This document shows positions 22,601-32,000 of a stretch of 64,000 bases of DNA, piece after piece. The notes beneath the pieces were generated by a model. It was given only the letters and a program-made list of their open reading frames with translations. It did no database searches and had not been told where the DNA came from. Positions within the stretch are counted from its first letter, which is position 1. Every line of letters starts with the position of its first letter. The stretch is from Enoplolaimus lenunculus (lineage: Eukaryota > Nematoda > Enoplea > Enoplida > Thoracostomopsidae): assembly GCA_030248215.1 (NCBI GenBank), contig JASANG010000540.1, forward strand, positions 186,001 through 250,000, in the 5' to 3' direction. A program made the position numbers and the translations under genes.

Positions 22601-25600
22601 TGCCGTTCAATGGCGTATTGGATGCGAAAAGCAGGACTTGAACGTTGTTGCCGATTATGTAAATGAGGTTTGTGAGAAGTTCGTGATTTTGCCTTAAGCC
22701 GGTATCCTGTATCGCCTGTTATGTTCTTTCCTCGATGTATGCGTATCGCTCTGATTTAGTAAAACGCGGCCGGTAAATGTTTATTATAAATCCCCAACCC
22801 GAAACCCGTATGACACAAAATACCCAATATTAAGGCCAGCAAATTACAGGTTATGCAATTTAACTGGTAACCCGAGCCGGAATCCTTAAAGCCGACGTCT
22901 GAATCTAGTTTAATCCAGCCACTGGCTTTACCGTACCCAATACTTTTGCCGTTTTCCAGAATCCGTGCAATTCTAACCCCGTTAGAATTACACCCCGTTA
23001 AACCGTGTACTCTAACCCCGTTAGAGTTACACCAAATTTCCGACCAATCTAACCCCGTTAGATTTGGCCCAGCCGTTGTAGAATAATAAATCTAACCCCG
23101 TTAGATTTATTAGACTACTTTCCCAAGTTCTCCGATAATACCCCAAGTTCCTTTTTAGCACATAACACCAGTATCCGATACTGGGTGAATTCCGCGCCTT
23201 GCGCAACGCCGATTAAACCAGTACTCCGTAGTTCCCTTCACATCATTGTGCCACCGTGACTATACTTAAACTAATTTGGTTCCACTTACTTACCCAAACT
23301 CCGTTAGCAATCCAACCGTAAAAGTATACAACAATACCGATAAAAATAACGCCTCCGTAAATAATCCAATTCACCACCTCGTACTAGCTCCAGATCAATA
23401 CTGATTCCGGTCCTGGCTACCCATTTCGGCATCTCGACCTCATTTGCATTTTTGCCGACACCCACAATTGGGTGTCCGCAATGCGGTTGAGGTCCAGAGC
23501 CACACATCCGGTACACCTCCGCAACAACAACAACAATACCGAGACACACATATGACGAAGCACCATATTGGTGCTGACATAGCCTAGCTATGTCATTAGT
23601 CGCAGATCCAGCCAACTCTATATGCAATACTAATCAACAAGTACGAATTGGCCACGCAGGGCCCCAGGTAAGTTACATTGCGGACACAGCCGCCATAGCA
23701 TAGTTTTACCAATTTCTACGCCCTGTAGCAACGCCTAAGCCTAACTTAAGTTCTAAGAAAGACTAGGTGGAGCCAGGGACTCCCTTAAGGTGTGGTTTTG
23801 ATACAGGGTTTTATTTTTAGTTTTAGTTTTTAGTTTGAAATAGGTTTAAGTGTGGCACAGCCACCTACATCCCCCAGGTTATGCCGACCTGGCATGCCGA
23901 ACAAAATTTTATGGCCCTACAATTTATTGCCTTTTCCGCTAAAAAGCGTAAATCCACACAACAATTAATAACCGTTGCCGAAAGGAATGTTTTTACTCGT
24001 TACACTGCCAAAAATGGTGAATCAAAAGACTCCTGTCCAAAATAGGCTTCTCCGGCGGACTACACAAATTGAGTCGAATTCGACTCCGTCATAGTCAAAT
24101 TCAACTCCCTCGAGTCGCCCAGTGAGTCGAATTTGACTCTGACGGGGTCTAATTTGACTCAGTTTGTGTAGTCGGAAAAGCTTATTTCGGAAAAAGTCAA
24201 TTTGACTCACCATTTTTTGCAGTGTATAGGCCTAATTAGGCTCACCGTAGTGCAATACTTTTGATGACGTTCGGCGCCATCCGTCACCATACGGCCCATC
24301 CGTCACCATACGGAGATGTCAGTCAACATGCGGCGCCGTCCGTTACCATGCGGCGCCGTCCGTCACCATGCGTCCCGGGTGCGGTATCGTACGCGAATGA
24401 CTTGCGTCCTCATACCGTATGGTACCGGGTGACGCCGCACTGATGACGGATGACGAAGTACGACAGTTATAGTGCAACCCTTGGGTTAGAATTAGGCATA
24501 AGTTAAAAGCTTCGTATCGATCCAAGTTTAGGTTTTGGCCTAGACGTAAACTGACAGCAGCTCTAAACTTAAACCGTTTAGTCATTTTGAATTAAATTTT
24601 TTGCACGTTTTTGAACTAGCGAATTACGAAAAGAGCAAGGCGTACGCCCCCCGTCACAAAATTTCTTGTGTAAAATTGTTACGTTCCTCAACCATGCCAT
24701 TTTTCCCTCTCAGAAAATTCGTACAAATATACCATACAGTAAAAAAATTGCGTTTCATAACTTTTTCCAGCTCGACTCTTCTCTCGTCAGAAATTTCTGG
24801 ATCTGGTGCTGTATTTTTGCAATCTGTGCTGTTTGAAATGTTTGATTTTTTTGCTTTTAAGGCACAAAAAACGCTTGAAATAAACAAAATGGCGTAAAAA
24901 ATAGAAGTTTTAAAATTTTAAACTACGTAAAACATTATTAAAACATTCAAATATCTTCGTTTCAGCTCATCAATTTCTACGCATCTCTTACAGCTGCGGG
25001 ATTAACGCCAATACTGTGGTCTGTATGGACACATTCAGTTGTTCCTGAAAAACGGCGACGACAGCCTCGATATTTAGCAACCGCGACACCTGTGCCCAAA
25101 ATGCCAACACCCACCTTTGAACAAGGTACCCTGTTGGCCAACTCTCGAGTCCCGATCAGTTCGGTAGAGCCTTCGACATCATTTCTTGCACCAGGAATTA
25201 CTCAGTCCCGCTATATGGAAACCGACCCTGTCACCCGAACTCCTAACTTACCTCCGGGTCCTACAACAACACGCAAATATTCAAATTCAACTAAAATTTC
25301 AACTTTAAGAGTAATCACTCCGTTACGGCCAATATTATGCAAATCAGGAGTGCTTTGCCAGTACCAAATCCCACCAACTACATTCTACGATTTAGTAGAT
25401 GGCGATGCTAGACAGCTTCAACTATCAATTTCGACTAATTTAGACAATTTTAATCCTAAGCTTGTCTTGAACAACTGGTTGCTCTTAACCCAATCTAACC
25501 AACAATTGCTAGGGGTGAGCTTGCACCAGGGCACGTATCATTATCGCATTACTGCAACCAATTCTCAAGCAATGTCAGTGACTACCCCGTTAGTTGTTCG

Positions 25601-27458
25601 TGTCCACAGTCCGCTGTCATACGACGATGAATTAAATCATGTGATTTCGCTGCAACTTGCATCTAAGCCATTGGCAACTGCATCAAATATGCAATCTGCA
25701 ATTTTAGCTGAATTCATTGAAAAGTTGCACGCAGCATATAGCGATGTGTCTAATAGTGAAATTGCCGTTTTAGAATTTGATCTAAGTCCGAAGCGATCTG
25801 TATGGTTGCGGTATTCAAATCTAAGCATTGGTCGGTCGGAATTAGTATGCCCGGCTCAAGCAATTGCTCAAATGGTGAGTCAAATTTTACTCCCGGATGG
25901 TAAAGTTCGATCCGAGTTTAATTTCGACATGAGTTCAAAATTTGAGGTTCTTAACGCCACCGCTGAGCTTCTCAGTGCATGCTCAGGGCTCAACGTGTTC
26001 GATTATTACACGACTCGCCGAGTTGTCACTGTTCCAACTGTTCAAACTGAGTTCAACTCAACTTTACTGCCCCAAGTGAACTCGCGGTTAAAATTCGATG
26101 TTGTATTGTCGACTACAACCGCGTTCAATTTGTGGACTAAAAGTACTGACACTACTGCCAGGTTTTCTGTAACCAAACCATCCACAAGTGCAACAGAACA
26201 AACTTCATCAGAGTTGCCATCTTTTAACAAGTCAGAAGTGACACTTTTTGAGGAAAATATCCAGAAAAAACCAAATTCAAACGTTCCCAAATCTGACGAC
26301 GAAATAGTTTCGCATGCTAATTTCGACACGCAACCTCCGTTGACAACAAACAAAGACAAATCAAAACCTACAGAAAGCCTAATCTCGTATGATTTTTTGG
26401 TAACAACCATTATTCCAATTACATCAATTGGTTCACTGCTGATCGTTTCAGCCATTCTGGCATTCATACTATGGACCAAAAACCGAAATTTGCCCAAAAA
26501 TCACTTGCAACCGTCGCTTTCGTACGGTTTACCTGCGAGCGATTTGGACTATACCGAAAGCGAGGGTGTCCTACTCTTGCAACAACAACCACGCCCGGAG
26601 TACCTGGCGAATGGCTCTCCGGTTATTTTGCTGCAGGAGTTACAGCGAACTGCAGCTGCTAATCGCGGAGCAAAACCGGTGAAATCACCAAATACTCAAA
26701 TCTCAACGAATAAGCTACCGTCAATGCTTGATTATTGCTCGCAGCAACCAAAATATTGCAACAAACAGCATCTACCTATCCCGGTACCTGATTATAATTC
26801 TGGACCTCAACCTGTGTTTGATAATAGCCAATCCGAACGCGAGAAGGTTCATAGTTTGCGGCCTATCACCAATGAGCATCGAAGTTTACAGCTGGTATCC
26901 AATGAAAACCATGGCTTAAGGTCAGTGATCAATCATAATGAAACATCGAGACAAGTAAACAATGAAAATCGCAGCTTACGGCCAGTGACCAAAGAAAACC
27001 ACAGCTTACGGCTGGTAACCAATGAGAATGATAGCTCGATACAGTTTGCAAACGACAATTACAGCTTAAGACCAGTAACCAATGAAAATTATACCTCACG
27101 GCAAGCAGAACATCACAGCTTACGGAAAACGACCATTGAAAATCGGCGAAATGTACGCGACGTTTATACTGTTGGTGAATCTTCAACTCTGGGACCAAAA
27201 ACAACCAATAAGAAGCCGATAAATTACATGGGACCCAATGTAATTAGAGCAAGCTCCGAATTGCAGAATAAGCATGTTCTCAACACGGCTTCAACTCGGA
27301 GCTACAATCAAAATGAATATCGCGCTACTATGTCAGGTACAAATCCGTTATATCGACCCCCGAATGCAATTAATGGGGCGACCAGAAATATTTATGATAC
27401 ACTGCCACAGGCTCAAAATGGCACTACCGAAACATTTCGTTACGCGAAACGCAAATAA
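19445..27458 (+). CDS. DAG1: Dystroglycan (laminin receptor), complete, 4 exons, 1073 aa
   Basis: Dystroglycan links extracellular laminin to the dystrophin complex. Exons 19445-19669, 21013-21229, 22381-22667 and 24966-27458 join in phase (0, 1, 0). In order: signal peptide (about 1-24); cadherin-like CADG domain with GKVFTYQIPADAF and LPDWLMFN..GVPLDADIGP (about 40-140); the following S6-like domain with WRIGC; furin-type KRRR (272-275) where vertebrates have RVRR; a short Ser/Thr/Pro linker starting LATATPVP; a second Ig/cadherin-like segment; a SEA-like region (about 490-600) with a conserved Cys pair; one membrane helix (about 724-746); and a 327-residue tail. The tail keeps YGLPASDLD and SPVILLQEL, matching conserved dystroglycan tail motifs. 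Oddities: no GS at the alpha/beta cleavage position, no C-terminal PPxY, and ten-residue repeats in the tail. ATG 19445 was chosen over in-frame 19382 because it begins the signal peptide and the other lies in a MITE. Confidence 0.93.
20179..20430. repeat. GAGTTGA hairpin MITE, copy 3
   Basis: TA-flanked (20177, 20431). Starts CACAATAAATTCCAATGAG and ends CTGAAATTTACAGTG. It is in dystroglycan intron 1. Confidence 0.85.
20432..20572 (-). repeat. GTAAGT-bearing MITE, adjoining the hairpin MITE
   Basis: Contains TTACAAGCAAGGTTAACAT and the end CTGGGCTGCCTTGTAG. The outer end is lost where it meets 20430. Confidence 0.65.
20641..20843 (+). repeat. TTAGGC hAT-type MITE with 8-bp target duplication
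   Basis: Starts GGCCAATGTAAAGAATATGG and ends CTTTATCTTTACATGGGCC. Flanks TCAGTTAC (left) and TCAGTTGC (right) match at 7 of 8 bases. The core has CCTAAGCCTAAGCCTAGGCC. Confidence 0.85.
20865..20966 (-). repeat. TTAGGC hAT-type MITE, one-ended fragment
   Basis: Keeps GCTTAGGCTTAGGCTTAGG and the end GGCCCTGTTCTATACATTGG. The other end is degraded. Confidence 0.65.
21013..21229 (+). CDS. DAG1: Dystroglycan exon 2 (core of CADG domain)
   Basis: Acceptor CACTTTAG before 21013, donor ATAG|GTATGC, phase 0 to phase 1. It encodes LKDATGDSLPDWLMFN and IGVPLDADIGPLYVMVTA, closely matching the vertebrate LPSWLHW..GLPLDTDKGVHYISVSA. Confidence 0.92.
21800..22402 (-). other. Decayed coding-like stretch in dystroglycan intron 2, unassigned
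   Basis: A 139-codon open frame (22402-21983) with natural-looking amino-acid use runs antisense to the intron; a further short coding-like patch follows toward 21800. No start or splice context was found, and it overlaps dystroglycan exon 3 slightly on the other strand. It may be an old mobile-element remnant; the family was not recognised. Confidence 0.25.
22381..22667 (+). CDS. DAG1: Dystroglycan exon 3 (S6-like domain)
   Basis: Acceptor CCAACAG before 22381, donor GAG|GTTTGT, phase 1 to phase 0. It encodes a conserved pattern ending IAVQWRIGCEKQDLNVV, comparable to vertebrate LLSWKLGCSLNQNSV. Confidence 0.9.
22969..23111. repeat. Cluster of four perfect hairpins with a shared core
   Basis: Stem-loops at 22969-22989, 23009-23027, 23046-23064 and 23085-23111 all have core CTAAC-CCC-GTTAG. 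The outer stem bases differ between copies but always stay paired, with arms of 9, 8, 8 and 12 bp. A fifth half copy (CCCCGTTAAAC) lies at about 22993. It is in dystroglycan intron 3. Confidence 0.9.
24003..24224. repeat. TCAAATTTGACTC hairpin MITE, copy 2
   Basis: TA at 24001 and 24225; ends CACTGCCAAAAATGGTGA and CACCATTTTTTGCAGTG. The interior is nearly palindromic. Confidence 0.85.
24262..24420. repeat. Short tandem repeat of CCGTCACCATACGGCG
   Basis: Five or so units of about 17-22 bp carry CCGTCACCATRCGG, many with GCGCC between them. Inverted pieces (CCGTATGGTACCGGGTGACG) follow at 24415. Confidence 0.75.
24625..24815. repeat. CAGTGACGGATCC hAT-like element, partial copy
   Basis: Contains GCGTACGCCCCCCGTCACAA, AAATTGCGTTTCATAACTTT and CAGAAATTTCTGGATCTGG. 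It ends about 150 bp before dystroglycan exon 4. Confidence 0.55.
24966..27458 (+). CDS. DAG1: Dystroglycan exon 4 (furin site to C-terminus)
   Basis: Acceptor CGTTTCAG before 24966; 830 codons to TAA at 27456-27458. It encodes KRRR, the mucin-like linker, the second globular region, the SEA-like region, the membrane helix and the whole tail. An AATAAA hexamer (27454-27459) overlaps the stop codon. Confidence 0.95.
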   Translation, partial: LINFYASLTAAGLTPILWSVWTHSVVPEKRRRQPRYLATATPVPKMPTPTFEQGTLLANSRVPISSVEPSTSFLAPGITQSRYMETDPVTRTPNLPPGPTTTRKYSNSTKISTLRVITPLRPILCKSGVLCQYQIPPTTFYDLVDGDARQLQLSISTNLDNFNPKLVLNNWLLLTQSNQQLLGVSLHQGTYHYRITATNSQAMSVTTPLVVRVHSPLSYDDELNHVISLQLASKPLATASNMQSAILAEFIEKLHAAYSDVSNSEIAVLEFDLSPKRSVWLRYSNLSIGRSELVCPAQAIAQMVSQILLPDGKVRSEFNFDMSSKFEVLNATAELLSACSGLNVFDYYTTRRVVTVPTVQTEFNSTLLPQVNSRLKFDVVLSTTTAFNLWTKSTDTTARFSVTKPSTSATEQTSSELPSFNKSEVTLFEENIQKKPNSNVPKSDDEIVSHANFDTQPPLTTNKDKSKPTESLISYDFLVTTIIPITSIGSLLIVSAILAFILWTKNRNLPKNHLQPSLSYGLPASDLDYTESEGVLLLQQQPRPEYLANGSPVILLQELQRTAAANRGAKPVKSPNTQISTNKLPSMLDYCSQQPKYCNKQHLPIPVPDYNSGPQPVFDNSQSEREKVHSLRPITNEHRSLQLVSNENHGLRSVINHNETSRQVNNENRSLRPVTKENHSLRLVTNENDSSIQFANDNYSLRPVTNENYTSRQAEHHSLRKTTIENRRNVRDVYTVGESSTLGPKTTNKKPINYMGPNVIRASSELQNKHVLNTASTRSYNQNEYRATMSGTNPLYRPPNAINGATRNIYDTLPQAQNGTTETFRYAKRK
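26853..27147 (+). repeat. DAG1: 30-bp coding minisatellite in the dystroglycan tail
   Basis: About ten ten-residue units of consensus SLRPVTNENx (for example SLRPITNEHR, SLRLVTNEND, TSRQVNNENR) span residues 873-970. All are in frame. Confidence 0.9.
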
Positions 27459-27495
27459 AACATTTAAAAATTAGGTCCACAGTGCGCTGACACGG

Positions 27496-27658
27496 GCCCG
27501 TTGCCAAAAAGGGGCCATGAGGGAGGCTCAGCTTTCCTGGAAAAATTTGGCTCCCTAGGAAATTTTCAACTTTGCTTGTAAGTCATGGAAAACACTTATA
27601 TGCCCCCTGAAAATTTTTTTTACCCCCTCTAGCAAACTAAGCTGGCTACGGGCCAGCT
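27496..27658 (+). repeat. GTAAGT-bearing MITE, copy
   Basis: Starts GGGCCCGTTGCCAAAAAGGG, has AACTTTGCTTGTAAGTCATG and ends AGCTGGCTACGGGCC. It begins 38 bp after the dystroglycan stop codon. Confidence 0.8.
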
Positions 27659-28195
27659 CTGATAGGGTTACTAAAATCAAGAATGGATAATAACGTTCTT
27701 TACAAGTATGCAACTGGGTATATTCTGTGTAGAAAAAATGTTCCCTGCACACTTGGCGTTTTTGCCTGTCCCCAATTCTTAGTTTTAGGATTGGATATGT
27801 TTCAGAAATATAACAATTATGATAAAAAATCATTCTGATGCTCTGATTGCATTCTTGAAGCTCATATTTACTGTGGTTCAACTGGTGACTACTTACCACC
27901 CCCGAAAATGAACGTGGTCGAGCAAAACAAAGGCACAATTTCAAAGCGTCAAGATATTCAATTTTTCCAAAATTCTAATCTTGATGTGAAAGCACAATAA
28001 TCTGGAGAAATTATGGGAAGCTCAAACAAGCAAAAATTTCAAAATAAAACCTGTGATTTTGAATCATAACCTGTATCCTTATTAATTTACAATTTATAGT
28101 TTTGCGATTAAACGTTCCGTGTTCAATCTATGAGTGTCTGAATAGCTTCTACTTTCCTTGACATATCTAACAATTTCTGTTTGTAAATGATGCTA

Positions 28196-28296
28196 TAAAT
28201 ATATATATTATATATAAATATATATATATATAAATACATATAAATATATATAATATATATATATATAAATATATATTATATATATTTATATATAAC
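28196..28296. repeat. (TATA)n microsatellite
   Basis: Interrupted TATATA and AAATATATA units run throughout. Confidence 0.9.
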
Positions 28297-28689
28297 TTCC
28301 ACTTAATTCAAATTTTTGCCATATTTGTGGGATGGCTGATTTTCAGACCTACTTACGACTAAGAACCCCAGCGGATTCTGGATCTGTAAGGTGTTCTAAC
28401 CCCGATAAAATTGACGGTTGTTGCGCGAACAATGTGCTTAATTTCAACGTCACCATAGACATGTTCCAAAGTTACAGGACCTATTACCAACTGGTGATAA
28501 ATGCTACTGCATTTGAGGATACACACGCAGACAGAACTGGTTTTTACAGCCTTAAACTAATTATTTGTTCAAAGTTGAATATTTTCAAATGAAGTTCGAT
28601 TTCGTTTTGTTTCATTCTTCGACGTTTTCTAAGTCGTCTCCCTAAAATCATCCTGTTACGGCATTTTGTTAAAATCACATGAATGACAC

Positions 28690-28945
28690 AACACACAAAA
28701 AAGTATTTCTGAATTTATGCAGAAAACTATTTTCAGTGGCAAATCTGAAAAGTTTTTCTGATATTTAAAACAATTTTTCTAAAATTAACTGGAAAACGTA
28801 TATTTTCAGAGTTGATTTTAAAAACTTTTGAAAATTTTTTCTGTTATAACAGAAATACTTTTCAAGTGCACCTTGCTAATCATATTTCTTAAATATAACA
28901 AATTTTTTCTTAAATATCAGAAATATTATTTTGAGTGTAAAGATA
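28690..28945. repeat. Imperfect long hairpin, AT-rich
   Basis: Left arm words AAGTATTTCTGAATTTATG and TTTTTCTGATATTTAAAA find partners in AAATATCAGAAATATTATTT and ACAGAAATACTTTT on the right. It overlaps the tentative last exon of gene 3. Confidence 0.5.
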
Positions 28946-29026
28946 ACAGGTGTAACCTAAACAAAAATTTATTCTCAAACCTAATAACCGGGTCCAGTTG
29001 CAGTCCTGCGGCAAATGCAGCCGCTT
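28910..29026 (-). CDS. Gene 3 exon 6 (tentative last exon)
   Basis: Acceptor TTATTTTTAG fits phase 0; 38 codons and a TAA follow. KRLHLPQDCNW continues the cysteine pattern, but the 3' part runs into an AT hairpin, so the true end may differ. Confidence 0.4.
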   Translation of the reverse strand, partial: KRLHLPQDCNWTRLLGLRINFCLGYTCYLYTQNNISDI

Positions 29027-32000
29027 CTAAAAATAACATGGGCCAAAATGTAATTTGTACGCTGAGGAATGCCGTATTGTAACAGTTTACATATTAGAAG
29101 ATATTAGCAAATGTTTTGTAATGTTTGTTGCGAGCAAGATACGAATGCGAAAAGTTGAAATCAGGGTTCAGTTTAACCATAGTTTAAAAAATTACTCTAA
29201 TCTAGAACCAAGATCTGACGGTGCATTTAATTAAATAGTGGCCCAAGTAAAGATCATGGGCGGAACGTTATTCCGTGTGACCGGAAGACTGGAACAGAGT
29301 AAGTAAAAGTTTTAGTCTAATTTACTTGCTTAGGCTTTAGGCTCTAGCTAAGGCTTAGATATAAGCTCATTCTTACGCTTCGGCTTAAAGCTTAGGCTTA
29401 GGCTTACGCTTAGCTATATGCTTATACGACTGTTCCGATCCTGTTGCATACACTGATCTAAATGACCGTAAATTAATACACTTACCATACATTCGTCAAA
29501 CGTTTCTTTCATAAGTTTAGCTTTTTTGTGTTTCATATGTTTCAAATGAGTCGCCGCTTGGTACCATTTTGCCAGCCGCTCATCTGTGGGTTCTTCTCCA
29601 ATTCCGGCACATCTGTAATGTTAATTCTGTGTGAAAGTATGGGCAATGTATAAAACAGGGCCGTAAGCATATTGCTAAGCCTAAGCCTAAGTGTAACAGT
29701 GATGTTACATCTAAACTTAAGCTTAAATAAAAAATTACTCTAACCCTTAAGCTTACTATTTTTTGTTTCACAGAAAACCGTTCGTCCACTGATGTTTTTA
29801 CATGGGCCGAAATTATGGACATTGTAAAAATTCTGAAATTTTTCATTTTAACAAACCAAGATTTAACAAATCAAGATGATGCGGAAAAGTTTTTGAAGCT
29901 GCTTAAACCCTAATCACATGTGCAAGTTTTTGCAACGAAAACTTGCAGGTGCAACTCGCACTTGAATTTGGCAACTTCGAAAACCTTAAAGGTGTTTTCT
30001 GACTGGAATCGAGTGTGAAAGTGGCTCGTGAACGTTTTTGCTAGAAAAACGTGTATGTGTTAATAGGGATTTGTGCATTAAAACTAAACTCAGTAGAAGG
30101 AACTACTGGACATTACAAATTCTTTGAAAGTTTATTATTTTAAGAATCCTTGTTGTGCAATTGCAACTGAAAATTAATGCCGTGAACGATTGCGTGCTTT
30201 GCATGCAATCTGCACCCTAAATTTGCAATAAAAAAATGCAACGGCATCGTTTACTCTTTGAAATTTTCGCACTGATTCGCCGCTTTCGCTTTGCATTCAA
30301 CCGATTTTCGGCCAACTTCCGCCCAACACGATTTCGCTCTGTGATGACGGATGTGCGGACGTTCAAGGATTAAATCTTCAACTTCATCGAACTGAAAAGA
30401 AATATTTTTAATTTATACATTAGGTATAATTGACATTTATGAACTCTAATTATGGTTTGGGACTGTGTCCGCTTACGGACTCTTATTATTGATACGGACC
30501 CCTGTTGATTGGGACTTAAAATGGGACTCCTTCGACTCCTTCTTTTTTTCGGTTCACTACAGTAGGATTTTAATGGGGATCGCCAAACAAGTTTGGGTTT
30601 TCTACAATTGCAATTAAAGATTGTTTCCTTTTAGACCGAGTCTTTGGGGGCGCCACCCTAATTCGGGCGGAGCACGTCCCCCCCGATGCCCCCGTGGGGT
30701 CGCCCTTGCGGTTTCCTTTAGTTCTTCTTCGTAGATAATTGTCTATCGACGTTACTTACTCAGCTAATGTAGCTATAAACGCCTGTCCACTGGGAGACAG
30801 TCTGACACTTAGATTGTAAGACTATGGGACCTTAGGTTTAGTGCCCTATAGTTAAGATGGGTCACTTACTTCATACTCCGAGCCTGCAGTTTCACCGCCC
30901 ATACACTTTTTGACCGCTAAATGCCATTCACAACTCGACTTGAACCAATCTGAGTACAAGTGTTTGTGTGTTTTGTGGCATTGTTTTGCTTTTGGTATCT
31001 GAAAAAGTACATTCAACACGTTTATGCTAAAAACTGTTAGGCCCATGTAAAGATCAGCGGCGGAACGTTTTTCTGAGGGACTATAGAACAGAATACAGCT
31101 CAAGCTTTAGACTACGTTTTTGTTTGGCTTAGGCTTAACCTTAGGCTTAGGCTTAGGCTTCGGAATAAGCTTTAAAGACTGTACCGCCGCTGTTGTTTTC
31201 ATTGGTAAACTTGTCGAAAAGTGTCTTCTTTCGTGTGTCACCAGAAATTTGAAATGAAGACATATTCTCTTTATTCGTCAATTTGTACGACGCCTCTGAC
31301 AGCGTAGGCTTAGGCTTAGGCTTAGATTTAGGCTTAGACTTAGGCTTAGGTTTAGGCTTACGCGTTTAACACTAACCTTCATCCAATGTCTCATTTCGGC
31401 CATTACACAGCGTTGAGCATTTTTGTGAACGTCTTCCATACAATCGTTAACTTCATCGTTACAGTTTGGAAATCGAAACATATCAGCGCCTTCAGTGAGT
31501 TCTAAGCATTCGGGCTAAAAAAAGAAAACAAAATTACATAGCTAATAATATAACACTACCAAAAGATAATGACGACGCTAGCTTGGCTGCGTTCAATAGT
31601 AATAGAAACTTGAGTTTTTTTTAAACTGGAGCGGTTGTACAAACGTTTCACAGTTGTACGCGCAGGCTATGATGTCGCTTGATGCCGCATTCTTGAATGC
31701 ATGAGCGGCATCGTGCATTCATATCTCTGAAGAACAGAAAGCCGTGCTACAACTATTACTAGTCCTACATTCCTAAAATTGTCTGTAGAGGGTACGAGAA
31801 AATAATACAACGGACTGGTACAATTCTCGTGATACCGGAGACTTCAGTACACTAAGTGTTGTGGAGGCAAATTGGAGTATATGCAAGATGTATAAGTGTA
31901 GATATATGTCTCAGGCCAATCTGCGATTCAAATAATTAATAATTGGCATAGCCCCATAAACTTATTTTGATCACATACCAGTTTGGTCTATTGACCAATC

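Larger units (their letters stand above)
27459..28909. other. Spacer between dystroglycan and gene 3 (convergent)
   Basis: Holds a GTAAGT-bearing MITE, a TA microsatellite, a TATTCTCAAATG scrap at about 28455-28525 and an AAAA-TTTT rich hairpin (28690-28945). No exon chain was found. Confidence 0.6.

Noticed and set aside
22668-23900. C-rich intron block as a possible mobile element or gene
   Set aside because: Composition differs from its surroundings, but no terminal repeats, exon chain or family match was found beyond the hairpin cluster.
26042-26497. 151-codon open frame antisense to dystroglycan
   Set aside because: It is a shadow of dystroglycan exon 4, which has strong family matches on the plus strand.
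28332-28592. Plus-strand 86-codon open frame with several cysteines
   Set aside because: Its second half matches a TATTCTCAAATG MITE end (ACCAACTGGTGATAAATGCT), and no partner exon was found.
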